54,066 nucleotides of DNA from Blautia glucerasea (GTDB taxonomy: Bacteria; Bacillota; Clostridia; Lachnospirales; Lachnospiraceae): assembly GCF_013304385.1 (NCBI RefSeq), contig NZ_JAAITU010000027.1, positions 1 to 54,066 on the forward strand, in the 5' to 3' direction. Numbering within the stretch: the first letter of the stretch is position 1; each line of letters starts with the position of its first letter. This document shows, in pieces, positions 36,970 through 45,446 of this stretch. Made by a program: the position numbers and the translations under genes. The notes beneath the pieces were generated by a model that searched no databases, had not been told where the DNA came from, and saw only the letters and a list, made by a program, of their open reading frames with translations.

Positions 36970-38041
36970 AAAAGAAAAAAACTATCTGCTCTCTACCTTG
37001 TTCAAAGGGTATGTAATTCAATGTGCGATTTGCTCTGTGCTTATTTTTGGCGGTACTTTTCTTTTAGGAATTATGGCAGAGGAAATTCTCCGCAAGTATG
37101 TTTTGTATTATTACTTGTATTACAGAACAGTATATCTTTATATAGTGGCTGTAATCGTGTGGGGTGGCTGTATTATATACATGACATACCTACTTTTGAA
37201 AAAAGTAGTCGCCTATGTGTACGAGGTACAGGCTGCGACAGGAAAAATGTTCGATCAGAATGTCAGTTACATTGAAATGTCCCCGGAGTTGAGTGAAATC
37301 GCCGCTAACATCAATCAGTTAAAACAAGAGGCTGAAAGTAATGCAAGGCTTGCAAAAGAAAATGAGCAGCGAAAAAATGACCTGATTATGTATCTTGCAC
37401 ACGATTTGAAAACACCGCTTTCTTCTGTAATCGGGTATCTTACTTTACTGCGTGATGAGTCGCAAATCTCAAAGGAACTTCGAGAAAAGTACCTTTCAAT
37501 CACTCTTGGTAAGGCAGAACGGTTAGAGGATCTGATTAACGAGTTTTTCGAGATAACACGATTCAATATATACGATATTACATTACAATACACGAAAATC
37601 AATTTAACTCGCCTGCTGGAGCAACTTGTATATGAATTTAAGCCTATGCTCAAATCAAAGAATTTGCAATGTAATCTTTGTGTTGATGATGATATAATGC
37701 TTCGATGTGACGCAGACAAAATTCAGCGTGTTTTTGATAACCTTTTGAGAAATGCGGTTATCTACAGTTTTGAAAATACGGATATCACGATCAGCGCACA
37801 ATGTCAGGAAGATACGGTCAGCATTATTTTTTGTAACCACGGCGATACTCTGCCGGAAGAAAAGTTAAACAGGATTTTCGAGCAGTTTTATCGGCTTGAC
37901 GCAGCGAGAAGTACAAGCAGTGGAGGAGCTGGATTAGGTTTGGCGATTGCAAAGCAGATTGTTGAACTACACAATGGTACAATCGTTGCAGAGAGCCAAG
38001 AGGATCAAAACAAGTTTTCAATTACTTTGCCGTTGGCGTAG
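36956..38041 (+). CDS. VanS-like sensor histidine kinase
   Basis: The 361-residue kinase has two N-terminal membrane helices (about 17-40 and 60-84), joined by a short extracellular loop of about 20 residues, so it probably senses at or in the membrane. A HAMP-like linker follows, then an H-box with H149 (LAHDLKTPLSSVIGYL). The N-box (DNLLRNAVIYS) and G-boxes (GGAGLGLAIAKQIVELH) are complete. A FYRLDAARSTSSGGAG motif is typical of VanS. It should phosphorylate the adjacent VanR-like regulator. Its signal is unknown: a glycopeptide, a lantibiotic or another cell-wall agent would fit the downstream cargo. Confidence 0.85.
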   Translation: MKLNKKEKNYLLSTLFKGYVIQCAICSVLIFGGTFLLGIMAEEILRKYVLYYYLYYRTVYLYIVAVIVWGGCIIYMTYLLLKKVVAYVYEVQAATGKMFDQNVSYIEMSPELSEIAANINQLKQEAESNARLAKENEQRKNDLIMYLAHDLKTPLSSVIGYLTLLRDESQISKELREKYLSITLGKAERLEDLINEFFEITRFNIYDITLQYTKINLTRLLEQLVYEFKPMLKSKNLQCNLCVDDDIMLRCDADKIQRVFDNLLRNAVIYSFENTDITISAQCQEDTVSIIFCNHGDTLPEEKLNRIFEQFYRLDAARSTSSGGAGLGLAIAKQIVELHNGTIVAESQEDQNKFSITLPLA

Positions 38042-38124
38042 GAAAATTGTAAGAATTTGCATAGAAAAAAAGAGGAATATCTTACGAGCAATCAAGAAAA
38101 TACGGGCTTCTGTTTTGGTACAAT
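38042..38124 (+). promoter_or_regulatory. Candidate activator-dependent promoter of the efflux operon
   Basis: TACAAT (38119-38124) fits a -10 box about 50 bases before the adaptor gene, but no good -35 box lies 16-18 bases upstream. An inverted GTAAGA / TCTTAC pair (38049-38054 and 38080-38085) lies upstream. A weak -35 plus upstream symmetry suggests activation by the VanR-like regulator. This is inference. Confidence 0.4.
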
Positions 38125-38175
38125 AAAAGTATCAAGATAGAGGCTCGTATTTTTTGTGATACAGCATAAGGAGGA

Positions 38176-39033
38176 ATGATGAAGTTGCTAAGAAAACAAA
38201 TGCTGCTATGTTCTATTTTGTTTCTTGTATTTACGCTATCTGCCTGCTCTGCAATTGGGCAGACAGACGAAAACAATCTTACAGATAGCGCAACATCCGC
38301 AGAAAAAACGGTATCAGTTGTACGAGGGACAATTACTCCAACCGTTTCAATGCAAACGACTATTGTTCCGGCAGTACCGTTTATTATTTCCTCACCCGAA
38401 AATGGCATATTTAATACAGCGGTAGAATTAGAAGAAAAAATCACTGCCGGGCAAATTATTGGAACTGTGAACGGCAAAGAATTGAAATCTCCGGTGGATG
38501 GTACAATTACCTCTATTGCCCCATCCAATGAAAGCGTACCGAGTAATTATCCCGTAGCGATAGTGCATTATACAGGATTTGCCCTCAATGTAGAGGCAGA
38601 TAATTTTTTGAGTACCTTACCGGAGTATGCAGAGTTGAAAGCAAAATTTCAAGTATATGATGGTGTAGGACCAACCGATATGATTGCCGTGGTGTCGCCT
38701 GCCGCAGATGAAAATGCGTTTACGGGAATCGTGCCGCAAGAGGGCATTCTGCAATGCTTGATCAGTCAAACAGTCGATGTGAAATCGGGGCAAAGTGCAA
38801 CGGTAGTCATAACGGCGACAACGAGAAATGATGTCCTTATATTGCCGCTGTCGGTAATAGCGGGTAGACAAGGGACGGGATTGGTTACTGTAATTACTCC
38901 GAATGGAGAAAGAGTGGAAACAAAAGTGACATTGGGTGTGACAGACGGAGCCAATATAGAAATACTGTCCGGCTTAGAGGAGGGCGATGTAGTTTCTGCT
39001 ACTCCGCCAAACCTTGATCCGAGGGGGATTTGA
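38176..39033 (+). CDS. Lipoprotein efflux adaptor (MacA/HlyD-like)
   Basis: The 285-residue lipoprotein starts MMKLLRKQ, with AAGGAGG close by. Its lipobox ends LSAC (residue about 24). A biotinyl-lipoyl-like region follows (GIFNTAVELEEKITAGQIIG, LKSPVDGTITSIAP), then a beta-barrel part ending VLILPLSVIAGRQGTGLVTV and ILSGLEEGDVVSATPP. This is the membrane-fusion adaptor pattern, here anchored to the outer face of the membrane in a Gram-positive. It would link the MacB-type permease to substrate capture. Its stop lies four bases before the ATPase start. Substrate unknown; an antimicrobial peptide is a likely class. Confidence 0.78.
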   Translation: MMKLLRKQMLLCSILFLVFTLSACSAIGQTDENNLTDSATSAEKTVSVVRGTITPTVSMQTTIVPAVPFIISSPENGIFNTAVELEEKITAGQIIGTVNGKELKSPVDGTITSIAPSNESVPSNYPVAIVHYTGFALNVEADNFLSTLPEYAELKAKFQVYDGVGPTDMIAVVSPAADENAFTGIVPQEGILQCLISQTVDVKSGQSATVVITATTRNDVLILPLSVIAGRQGTGLVTVITPNGERVETKVTLGVTDGANIEILSGLEEGDVVSATPPNLDPRGI

Positions 39034-39037
39034 TAAA

Positions 39038-39751
39038 ATGAAAGGAATTTCCGAAAAGACTTTAATCAAAATAAAGGATTTGAAAGCAAGCGTCAAATTG
39101 AATAATGGCGATATGCTGACAACAGTAACCAACGCTAATATGGAATTGCAACGAGGGCGCAGTTATGCCATTGTCGGAAAGTCCGGCTCAGGCAAAACAA
39201 GCCTTATATCCATTATTGGCTTGTTAAATCGGGAATATGAGGGCGAGTACCTTTATGATGGTATATCTATTTCTGCTTTGAAAGACCGTGATCTGTCTAT
39301 ACTGCGAGCCAATAATATCGGATTTGTATTTCAGAACTACTCTCTGATTAAGCACTTGCGGGTATGGGAAAATATCGAATTACCCCTACTCTATGCCAAA
39401 AAGTCGTTTACCGCCAAACAGCGTCACGAGATAATTACAGGCTTGCTAAAAAGTGTCGGCTTAGAAAGCAAGGAAAATGATTACCCAATCAATTTGTCCG
39501 GCGGTGAACAACAAAGAGTTGCAATCGCAAGGGCGCTTGCAGTATCTCCGGAAGCCATTTTATGTGATGAGCCTACGGGAGCGTTGGATAAAAAGACGGG
39601 AACGCAGATTATGGAACTGTTGCACAGCGTCGTAAAAGAAAATGGAATTATGCTGCTGTTGGTTACGCACGATCCTGATATTGCAGATACCTGTGATACG
39701 ATTTTTGAAATGGATGGAGGGAGGATAACTTGTGCTAAAAATGATACTTAA
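39038..39751 (+). CDS. ABC transporter ATP-binding protein (MacB/LolD-like)
   Basis: The start is ATG 39038, preceded by GAGGGGG. The 237-residue ATPase has Walker A GKSGSGKTSL, Q-loop FVFQNYSLIKHLRV, signature LSGGEQQRVAIARAL, Walker B AILCDEPTGALD and the switch His in LLVTHDPDIAD. The sequence type is the LolD/MacB/FtsE group that powers FtsX-fold permeases. The permease gene overlaps its last 20 bases, and the adaptor lies just upstream, so the three form one complex at the cytoplasmic membrane. Intact. Confidence 0.9.
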   Translation: MKGISEKTLIKIKDLKASVKLNNGDMLTTVTNANMELQRGRSYAIVGKSGSGKTSLISIIGLLNREYEGEYLYDGISISALKDRDLSILRANNIGFVFQNYSLIKHLRVWENIELPLLYAKKSFTAKQRHEIITGLLKSVGLESKENDYPINLSGGEQQRVAIARALAVSPEAILCDEPTGALDKKTGTQIMELLHSVVKENGIMLLLVTHDPDIADTCDTIFEMDGGRITCAKNDT

Positions 39752-40925
39752 AGACCTTCGTCTGTCTCCACTTAGAAGTATTCTGACAAGTGTTTCAATG
39801 CTTGTAGGCATTATCGCAATGCTTGGATCGGTATTAGTTGGTACGCTTGGACGGGAGTATTTGATTTCCGTAAACGCACAGGTATATGGCTGGTCACCTA
39901 CTTACTCATTCGTGATAACGGAATCCGATTTTCACGATAGAAATAAAATGGAACAATTATTCCAGAGATTTGAAGCCATTGATGATGTAGCCGCTGTTAC
40001 TTTTTCTATGGGAGAAGATATTCGATTTGCACCAATGAAAGATTTAACGCCAATACCGCCGAATGATGTTTACCAAAACCTGATGGCTTTTGATTTAGTT
40101 TGCACCACGGAGGCATATAGTCAAGTCTATAATCTTCCAATGACATCCGGTAGATGGTTAGAGCCTTCGAGTGAGGGCGGCTCGCTTGAAGTGGTCATAA
40201 ACAAAGAAGCTAAAAACTATTTTAATGATTCGCCCTATGCTGCAGGAAATGTAAAAAGCACACTTTCGTTAACCCCATTCAATATTGTCGGAGTAGTAAA
40301 CGATGGCAGGGATTTTCCGACTATCTATGCGGATTCTGCGGCGATCCTCAATTTCGCACCAGCAATGTGGCAAGTACAAAATGCAAATGTGTATTGGCAT
40401 CCCACAACAGGACTGACAATCGAACAGATACATTCTGCCCTTGGCGACATTTTGACTGATACCATTGGCGGTTACTGGGAAAGTGCTGGGCGGAGTGATA
40501 TTGGAGATACCTATGATTCGGTATTGTCCATACTGCAATTAGGGCTTTTGGTTACTTCGCTTTTGTTGCTGTTTGTTTCCGTATTAGGGCAGATCAATAT
40601 CGGACTATCTTCATTGGAACAGCGCACACATGAGTTGCTGATCCGCAGAGCGATAGGTGCTTCACGAACAAATATTGTGGCATTGGTTTTAGGCTCACAG
40701 TTGATTTTATCAATATTCGTTTGCTTTGCAGCTATTTTGATTTCGCTGATTTTGGTGCATTGTATTGGAGCGTTGCTCCCTGTGGATTCCCCGGTGGGAA
40801 CACCGAGTTATCCAATCAGCGTTGCTGTTGTTGCAGTTGCTGTGTCTGTGCTTACAGCATTATTGGGCGGATTATTACCAGCATTGAAAGCAGCAAAATT
40901 AGAGCCTGCATTGGCTCTTAGATAA
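39732..40925 (+). CDS. FtsX/MacB-type ABC transporter permease
   Basis: The 397-residue permease starts at GTG 39732, with AGGGAGG nearby; ATG 39741 is possible. One N-terminal membrane helix (about residues 17-40), a large extracellular MacB-like domain (about 45-255), and three C-terminal helices (about 265-290, 320-345, 360-385) give the standard MacB/FtsX topology. The conserved EQRTHELLIRRAIGASRTNI motif is present. It forms a homodimer with the ATPase upstream and couples to the adaptor lipoprotein. Such systems export peptides or move envelope-active compounds away from the membrane; the substrate here is unknown. Confidence 0.87.
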   Translation: MLKMILKDLRLSPLRSILTSVSMLVGIIAMLGSVLVGTLGREYLISVNAQVYGWSPTYSFVITESDFHDRNKMEQLFQRFEAIDDVAAVTFSMGEDIRFAPMKDLTPIPPNDVYQNLMAFDLVCTTEAYSQVYNLPMTSGRWLEPSSEGGSLEVVINKEAKNYFNDSPYAAGNVKSTLSLTPFNIVGVVNDGRDFPTIYADSAAILNFAPAMWQVQNANVYWHPTTGLTIEQIHSALGDILTDTIGGYWESAGRSDIGDTYDSVLSILQLGLLVTSLLLLFVSVLGQINIGLSSLEQRTHELLIRRAIGASRTNIVALVLGSQLILSIFVCFAAILISLILVHCIGALLPVDSPVGTPSYPISVAVVAVAVSVLTALLGGLLPALKAAKLEPALALR

Positions 40926-40952
40926 TAAAACTCAATTCAAGGAGGAAACAAA

Positions 40953-41456
40953 ATGAAACGAACAATCTCAAAATCCGAAAGACCGTACAGACTGTTATTG
41001 TGTGTTATGATTTCTTTGCTGGTGATTATGCTGGCAGGCTGCTCCACTTCTTCGGACTCCGACACAAACACAAGAGGTTTCACGGACTTTGCTACCATTG
41101 AAGAAGAATACCTAACGACCATTGAGAGTTTGAATTGGCCGGAGGGCTTTACGCCGCCTGATGCTTTGGAAGGCGAAGATACGGGAGCGTCTTTTCAGAT
41201 AGGATATGGCGATACAAGAGCATCTAACCTTTGGGAATATTCTTGGATGCAGGAATGGCTTGATACTTACAATACGGATTCGGAAAGGGCGGCAAAAGCC
41301 TTAGCTGAACTCGAAAAAGCCTTTGATATGCCTTATATGGGAACAGATCGCTGTGATGACGCCACACGCAAATATCTTCGTGATAATATTGATAAAGCTA
41401 AGTTGGGAGATCCGTCTGGATTTACAGAGTGTATTCAGGCAAATTATGCCGATTAA
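40953..41456 (+). CDS. Unknown lipoprotein of the efflux operon
   Basis: The 167-residue protein has a signal sequence and lipobox LAGC (about residue 30), followed by an acidic mature part with WPEGFTPPDALEGEDTG and YSWMQEWLDTYNTDSERAAK. AAGGAGG precedes the start 27 bases after the permease gene. I do not recognise a domain. Its position between efflux transporter and D,D-carboxypeptidase suggests a surface partner, perhaps substrate binding or sensing. It may well be a family specific to this module. Confidence 0.6.
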   Translation: MKRTISKSERPYRLLLCVMISLLVIMLAGCSTSSDSDTNTRGFTDFATIEEEYLTTIESLNWPEGFTPPDALEGEDTGASFQIGYGDTRASNLWEYSWMQEWLDTYNTDSERAAKALAELEKAFDMPYMGTDRCDDATRKYLRDNIDKAKLGDPSGFTECIQANYAD

Positions 41457-41499
41457 AAATGGCACATAGGAGTTTTGGTGTTGGGAGGTGAGCACATAT

Positions 41500-42456
41500 A
41501 TGCAGAGAAAACGCCGTAAGAAAAAACGATTTGGAGTATTTTTGTTTTTGCTTGTAGTTTGTATCGGCATAGGTATAATGTTTGTGCCGTGGGCAATGCA
41601 GCCGGAAAATTTCAGAGAGGTAAAGAATAAAATAAATGGTTTTCTCTACAAAGAAGATTTTCCTGACTCTTATAATGCAAAATCGCTGATTTTGGTGGAT
41701 TGTTCTGATGATGAAATATTTGTTTCAAAAAACGAGAACGAGCCACAAATTCCTGCAAGTTTAGCCAAGCTGTTTGTTATTGAGTATGCGTCAACTTTAG
41801 CAGACCTTGATAGTATCGTTGTTGCAGACTATGGTGCTATTTCACTCACGAAACCTGGCTCGTCTGTTGCTCAAATCAAGGAAAAAGAATACTTTTTACA
41901 CAATCTATTTGCGGCAATGTTAGTACCGTCAGGGAATGACGCAGCTTATGTGGTTACTGATTATTGTGGAGGATTACTTTCGCCGCAAGCAGAAAGCTGT
42001 CAAGAGCGTGTGAGGATTTTCATGGAGAACTTAAACCTGCATTTGCAACAGCAGGGGTACTTAGACACAGTTTTATATGATCCGAGTGGTTTTGATATGG
42101 AGGCACTTACCACCTCTTTAGATTTGAAAGAAGTAGTATATCGGTTGTTGGAATACTCGTGGTTTAGAGAAATTGTATCTCAAAACACTTATACGGCAAC
42201 ACTGCCTGATGGCAGTACACAAATATGGCAGAATACAAACGCCTTCCTTGATCCGACATCCGAATATTACAACGAAAATGTATGCGGAATTAAGACTGGC
42301 TCTCTGTCTGACGACTATAACTTGATTGTGCTTTATCAGCAGCACGGAAAAGAGTTTTTGATATGCAGTTTAGGCTCTCAGTCCGATTCCTCTCGTTATG
42401 ACGATGTGAATTTTATTCTGAAAACGATTGATGAATCGTATTATCTCACGCAATAA
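41500..42456 (+). CDS. Serine D-Ala-D-Ala carboxypeptidase (S11 / DacA-like)
   Basis: The start is ATG 41500, ten bases after GGGAGGTG. The 318-residue protein has a basic N-terminus and one membrane helix (about 12-31). It is a penicillin-binding-type fold with S87-L-A-K90 (PASLAKLF), the SGN motif (LVPSGNDAAY) and the KTG triad (GIKTGSLSDDY). All three catalytic motifs are complete. It would trim the terminal D-Ala from peptidoglycan stems on the cell surface. Linked to a VanRS-like pair it resembles the role of VanY, which removes the vancomycin target, but VanY is a metallopeptidase and this is a serine enzyme. Confidence 0.85.
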   Translation: MQRKRRKKKRFGVFLFLLVVCIGIGIMFVPWAMQPENFREVKNKINGFLYKEDFPDSYNAKSLILVDCSDDEIFVSKNENEPQIPASLAKLFVIEYASTLADLDSIVVADYGAISLTKPGSSVAQIKEKEYFLHNLFAAMLVPSGNDAAYVVTDYCGGLLSPQAESCQERVRIFMENLNLHLQQQGYLDTVLYDPSGFDMEALTTSLDLKEVVYRLLEYSWFREIVSQNTYTATLPDGSTQIWQNTNAFLDPTSEYYNENVCGIKTGSLSDDYNLIVLYQQHGKEFLICSLGSQSDSSRYDDVNFILKTIDESYYLTQ

Positions 42457-42461
42457 ATCTT

Positions 42462-42920
42462 ATGTTGTCCAAGACAAAAAAACTAACCAAGGGGGGTGAT
42501 AATATCGGACGAATCGTAATAATGGAGTTCAAAGCACAAGACTCAACAGCCTTTGACGATATGCTGGCTTTTGTAAAACAGCACCCTGATTTTGAAAAAT
42601 TAGAGATTTCATATGAGCCGACATTATCCCTTTCCGGCTTAGAAATCAATTTGAGCCGGCGCAGAGTTATCAATAACGGTCAGGAAATTGAACTGACCGT
42701 CAAAGAGTACGATATACTCTGCTTGCTCGCAGCCAATAAAGGTCGTGTTCTTACATACGAGCAGATTTATGATAAGGTGTGGGGCGAAATATCAGCAGGC
42801 AATGAAAAGGATACCGTAGGCTTTCACATTCGGAATCTTCGTAAAAAACTTTGTGATACAAACTCTCACTTTTCCATAGATAGTGTTCGTGAGATCGGCT
42901 ACCGCTTTAACAGTCAGTAA
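42462..42920 (+). CDS. Orphan winged-helix regulator (OmpR-type DNA-binding domain without receiver)
   Basis: The C-terminal 95 residues are a complete OmpR/PhoB winged helix (LEINLSRRRVINNGQEIELT, VKEYDILCLLAANKGRVLTY, DTVGFHIRNLRKKL, REIGYRF). The N-terminal 55 residues (EFKAQDSTAFDDMLAFVKQH) do not form a receiver domain and carry no phosphoacceptor Asp. It starts six bases after the carboxypeptidase stop. The start is uncertain; GGGGGGTGATAAT at about 42491 could serve an internal start. It may be a second, phosphorylation-independent regulator of this operon. A terminator follows. Confidence 0.72.
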   Translation: MLSKTKKLTKGGDNIGRIVIMEFKAQDSTAFDDMLAFVKQHPDFEKLEISYEPTLSLSGLEINLSRRRVINNGQEIELTVKEYDILCLLAANKGRVLTYEQIYDKVWGEISAGNEKDTVGFHIRNLRKKLCDTNSHFSIDSVREIGYRFNSQ

Positions 42921-42924
42921 GCAG

Positions 42925-42955
42925 TCCCTCGTAGTTCATAATGAATTGCGAGGGA
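42925..42955 (+). terminator. Terminator ending the vanURS-like cargo module
   Basis: TCCCTCG (42925-42931) and CGAGGGA (42949-42955) pair around a 17-base loop that can itself pair (TTCAT / ATGAA), followed by TTATTCATTTT. It ends the module that begins at 36050. Confidence 0.6.
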
Positions 42956-43069
42956 TTATTCATTTTCTAAGACGGTATGTCGGAATTTGATAAATCCCTG
43001 CAAATGTTGATTTTATACGACTGTTAAGAGCAATATCGTGTCTAAACTTGCGACTGGACTTTGCATTTT

Positions 43070-43294
43070 CTACGAGTTATCTTCGTAATATCTCGGCATT
43101 ATACTACTGGAATGTTTATCATAAACAGGGCATGATTTATGGCAGAATGGGCAGTCGTTCTCGTGCCATTTATTAGGTCTTGCTTGGATACGAATATGTT
43201 TAACTCCATTCTTATCAGAGTAAAGATTACAATTTTTTATAACTGTGTTCTTGACATTAAGGACACTTTTGCATAATGTATTAACTGAAGCCAC
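43070..43294 (-). pseudogene. ISL3-like transposase, N-terminal zinc-finger fragment
   Basis: On the minus strand 74 residues begin MASVNTLCKSVLNVKN and include a CxxC zinc-finger piece, CPFCHKSCPVYDK, typical of the N-terminus of ISL3-family transposases. The frame stops soon after, and no DDE catalytic domain follows in 42960-43070. It is a small IS remnant between the cargo module and the SH3 protein remnant. The family call is tentative because only the finger is left. Confidence 0.5.
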
Positions 43295-43361
43295 TTGTGA
43301 ATACTCCTTTTGTGTTTTTCTTCGCAGTTAATACATTAAAGGACACAAGTGTTTTTTCAAT

Positions 43362-43964
43362 ATGGTGTTGTTAATTAATGGTGTTAGGCTTCCACCATTA
43401 TGCCAGAAGCCTCATATAAATTTATTGGGAAGAGTTACCGATCAAGTTTTCTCAGAATCCGAAGAATGGGATATTGATACGGTGTCAGAAACTATTGCAT
43501 CGGAATATGAAAGAGCAACGAATCTTTCGATAAATAAAGAGAAGCAGAATTTGCCAATAGAAGAAAAACGAACGATAGATGTTAAAGAAATACGAGAATG
43601 GCTGAACTTTATTATTACGATTATATCAGTTGTTTTGGGAGTTACGAATTCTTCAGCAACAACGATAAATAATTACAATTATACACAACAAGTCAATAAT
43701 TATTACATCGTTGGAATGGGATATGATGCGAAGGAGCTAAATACGACTAAATATAGAATCGTTAATAGAGAATCTATTGTACGACTGAAGCATGACTGCC
43801 ATTCGATTGTAATTGAAAAGCTTGAGGAAGGGAAAGTTGTTAGAATTATAGATAAATATAAAAAGTGGCGACAGATAATTTGGGAGAATGAAGATGGTGA
43901 AGAATGTATGGGGTGGATTCAAAATTATAGATTAACTGAGTTTAAAGTGCCTAGAAATAAATGA
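43362..43964 (+). CDS. SH3-like C-terminal protein, possibly N-terminally truncated
   Basis: The 200-residue frame has a hydrophobic segment near residues 88-102 (FIITIISVVLGVT) and an Asn/Tyr-rich strand (TINNYNYTQQVNNYYIVG). A bacterial SH3-like domain follows at about 130-197 (KYRIVNRESIVRLKHDCHS, KWRQIIWENEDGEECMGWI). The first 30 residues look unrelated, and no good ribosome binding site precedes the ATG, so the true N-terminus may have been lost with the IS insertion at 43070-43294. I do not recognise a function; SH3 tails of this type usually bind peptides or wall. Confidence 0.5.
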   Translation: MVLLINGVRLPPLCQKPHINLLGRVTDQVFSESEEWDIDTVSETIASEYERATNLSINKEKQNLPIEEKRTIDVKEIREWLNFIITIISVVLGVTNSSATTINNYNYTQQVNNYYIVGMGYDAKELNTTKYRIVNRESIVRLKHDCHSIVIEKLEEGKVVRIIDKYKKWRQIIWENEDGEECMGWIQNYRLTEFKVPRNK

Positions 43965-44006
43965 TGTATATTTGATGAAATAGAATCTATAAGTGAAGGA
44001 AGTATT

Positions 44007-44591
44007 ATGTGTGGTAGATATTATATTGATTCTGATATGGCAGATGAAATCGAAAAAGTAGTGCATGATATAGACCAACGGATCCGGCAGGAACATTTTG
44101 CAGGAGATATCTTTCCAACCAATGTAGCACCGATCATTGAAAAATCAGAACATGGATTGAAACTGGATGTTTGCAAGTGGGGATATCCATTGTCACAAGG
44201 AAAGAATCTGGTTATAAATGCAAGAGCAGAATCTGTTATGGACAAACCTTCTTTTCGAAATGGAATCCTCTATCACCGCATTTTGATACCGGCAAGTGGG
44301 TTCTATGAATGGAATCGGTTAAAAGAGAAAAATACATTTTCCAGATATGATGCACCAGTATTGTATATGGCTGGCTTCTGTGATTGGTTTGAGAATGAAC
44401 GACGATTTGTGATTATGACTACAGCAGCCAATGAATCTATGATAAAAGTACATGATCGTATGCCGCTGATATTGGAAAAAGGACAGCTGAAAGATTGGTT
44501 CGATGACAGGAAAATGGAGCAAATTCTGCATCAGGTACCGGTTCAGCTAAAACGAGAGGCAGAATACGAACAGCAGAGCTTATTCTTATAA
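44007..44591 (+). CDS. SRAP domain protein (YedK/HMCES-like abasic-site protein)
   Basis: This 194-residue protein starts with the invariant MCGRY, Cys2 being the nucleophile after Met removal. Other active-site residues are N71 (VINARAES), E101 (ASGFYEW) and H149 (KVHDRMPLIL). SRAP proteins form covalent links to abasic sites in single-stranded DNA and shield them from breakage. That fits a conjugative element whose DNA enters cells as a single strand. AAGGAAG lies before the start. It precedes the YaiI gene by 23 bases and sits upstream of the relaxase. It is intact. Confidence 0.92.
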   Translation: MCGRYYIDSDMADEIEKVVHDIDQRIRQEHFAGDIFPTNVAPIIEKSEHGLKLDVCKWGYPLSQGKNLVINARAESVMDKPSFRNGILYHRILIPASGFYEWNRLKEKNTFSRYDAPVLYMAGFCDWFENERRFVIMTTAANESMIKVHDRMPLILEKGQLKDWFDDRKMEQILHQVPVQLKREAEYEQQSLFL

Positions 44592-44614
44592 TGGTTCAGA
44601 GGAGAAATAGAAAG

Positions 44615-45073
44615 ATGCAAATATTTGTTGATGCAGATGCCTGCCCAGTGGTTGCGATCATTGAAAAGATTGCAAAAGATAATAGTGTTCCGGTAATGTT
44701 GTTGTGTGATACAAACCATGTTCTGTCATCGACTTATAGTAAAGTTGTTGTTGTCGGTGCAGGAGCAGATGCAGTAGATTATAAACTGATTAGTATCTGC
44801 CATAAAGGAGATATTGTCGTATCACAGGACTATGGTGTGGCTGCAATGGCATTGGGAAAAGGTGCTTATGCTATTCATCAATCAGGTAAATGGTACACGG
44901 ATGATAATATTGATCAGATGCTAATGGAACGTCACCTGAGTAAAAAAGCCAGAAGAAGTTCCCGTAAATGTCATGTCAAGGAACCGAAGAAGCGGACGGA
45001 GGAAGATGATGAAAGATTCGCTCAGTCTTTTGAAAAAATGCTTTTGATGGCACGGGAGAAAGAAGGCAGATGA
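44615..45073 (+). CDS. YaiI/YqxD family protein (DUF188)
   Basis: The start is ATG 44615, ten bases after CAGAGGAGA; an earlier ATG at 44591 overlaps the SRAP stop and is less likely. The 152-residue protein begins MQIFVDADACPV, the signature of the YaiI/YqxD (DUF188, PIN-like) family, with further GADAVDYKLISICHKGDIVV and SQDYGVAAMAL motifs. The acidic residues suggest a nuclease-like fold, but activity is not established. It is likely co-transcribed with SRAP. Confidence 0.88.
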   Translation: MQIFVDADACPVVAIIEKIAKDNSVPVMLLCDTNHVLSSTYSKVVVVGAGADAVDYKLISICHKGDIVVSQDYGVAAMALGKGAYAIHQSGKWYTDDNIDQMLMERHLSKKARRSSRKCHVKEPKKRTEEDDERFAQSFEKMLLMAREKEGR

Positions 45074-45083
45074 GGAATTGTAG

Positions 45084-45431
45084 ATGCAGAGGAACGACAG
45101 AAGCTATAAAGACTTAAAACAAAAACAGAAGAGTGCAATAGCAGATAAAACATACAAAATGCACTTGAAGTTTTATCTTGAGAATCAGCGAATGCCGGAT
45201 GCTACTGAAATGAATGATATATGCAAAAGTTTGTTTACGGCAGTTCAATCGCTTGCTCCTAAAACGGAATATGAAGAATTTTATAAAATTGTTGAAAAGC
45301 GTGAAAAGAGTTATGAAGAACGTATCCTGAGAGACATTCAGAATGGAATTACCTCCGGAGGTGCACCGTATGGTGTCACCTGGGAGGAAATGGGTCTGAA
45401 GCCTTGGGAAGATTTGGAAGAGAATAATTGA
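45084..45431 (+). CDS. Conserved ICE hypothetical, 115 residues
   Basis: A basic, helical protein starting at ATG 45084 shortly after the YaiI stop, with GAGGAA nearby. The middle is SAIADKTYKMHLKFYLENQRMP and a C-terminal SGGAPYGVTWEEMGLKPWED motif. I recognise no named family. It converges with the relaxase gene, whose stop lies 15 bases away on the other strand. Co-transcription with SRAP and YaiI suggests a role in processing of incoming DNA, but this is only context. Confidence 0.6.
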   Translation: MQRNDRSYKDLKQKQKSAIADKTYKMHLKFYLENQRMPDATEMNDICKSLFTAVQSLAPKTEYEEFYKIVEKREKSYEERILRDIQNGITSGGAPYGVTWEEMGLKPWEDLEENN

Positions 45432-45446
45432 GTTGTCAGTGCAATC

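Noticed and set aside
36050..42920. Classical vancomycin-resistance operon
   Set aside because: No D-Ala-D-Lac/Ser ligase, VanX/XY, VanH or VanT homologue is present; only the regulatory trio resembles van genes, and the carboxypeptidase is a serine S11 enzyme, not VanY.
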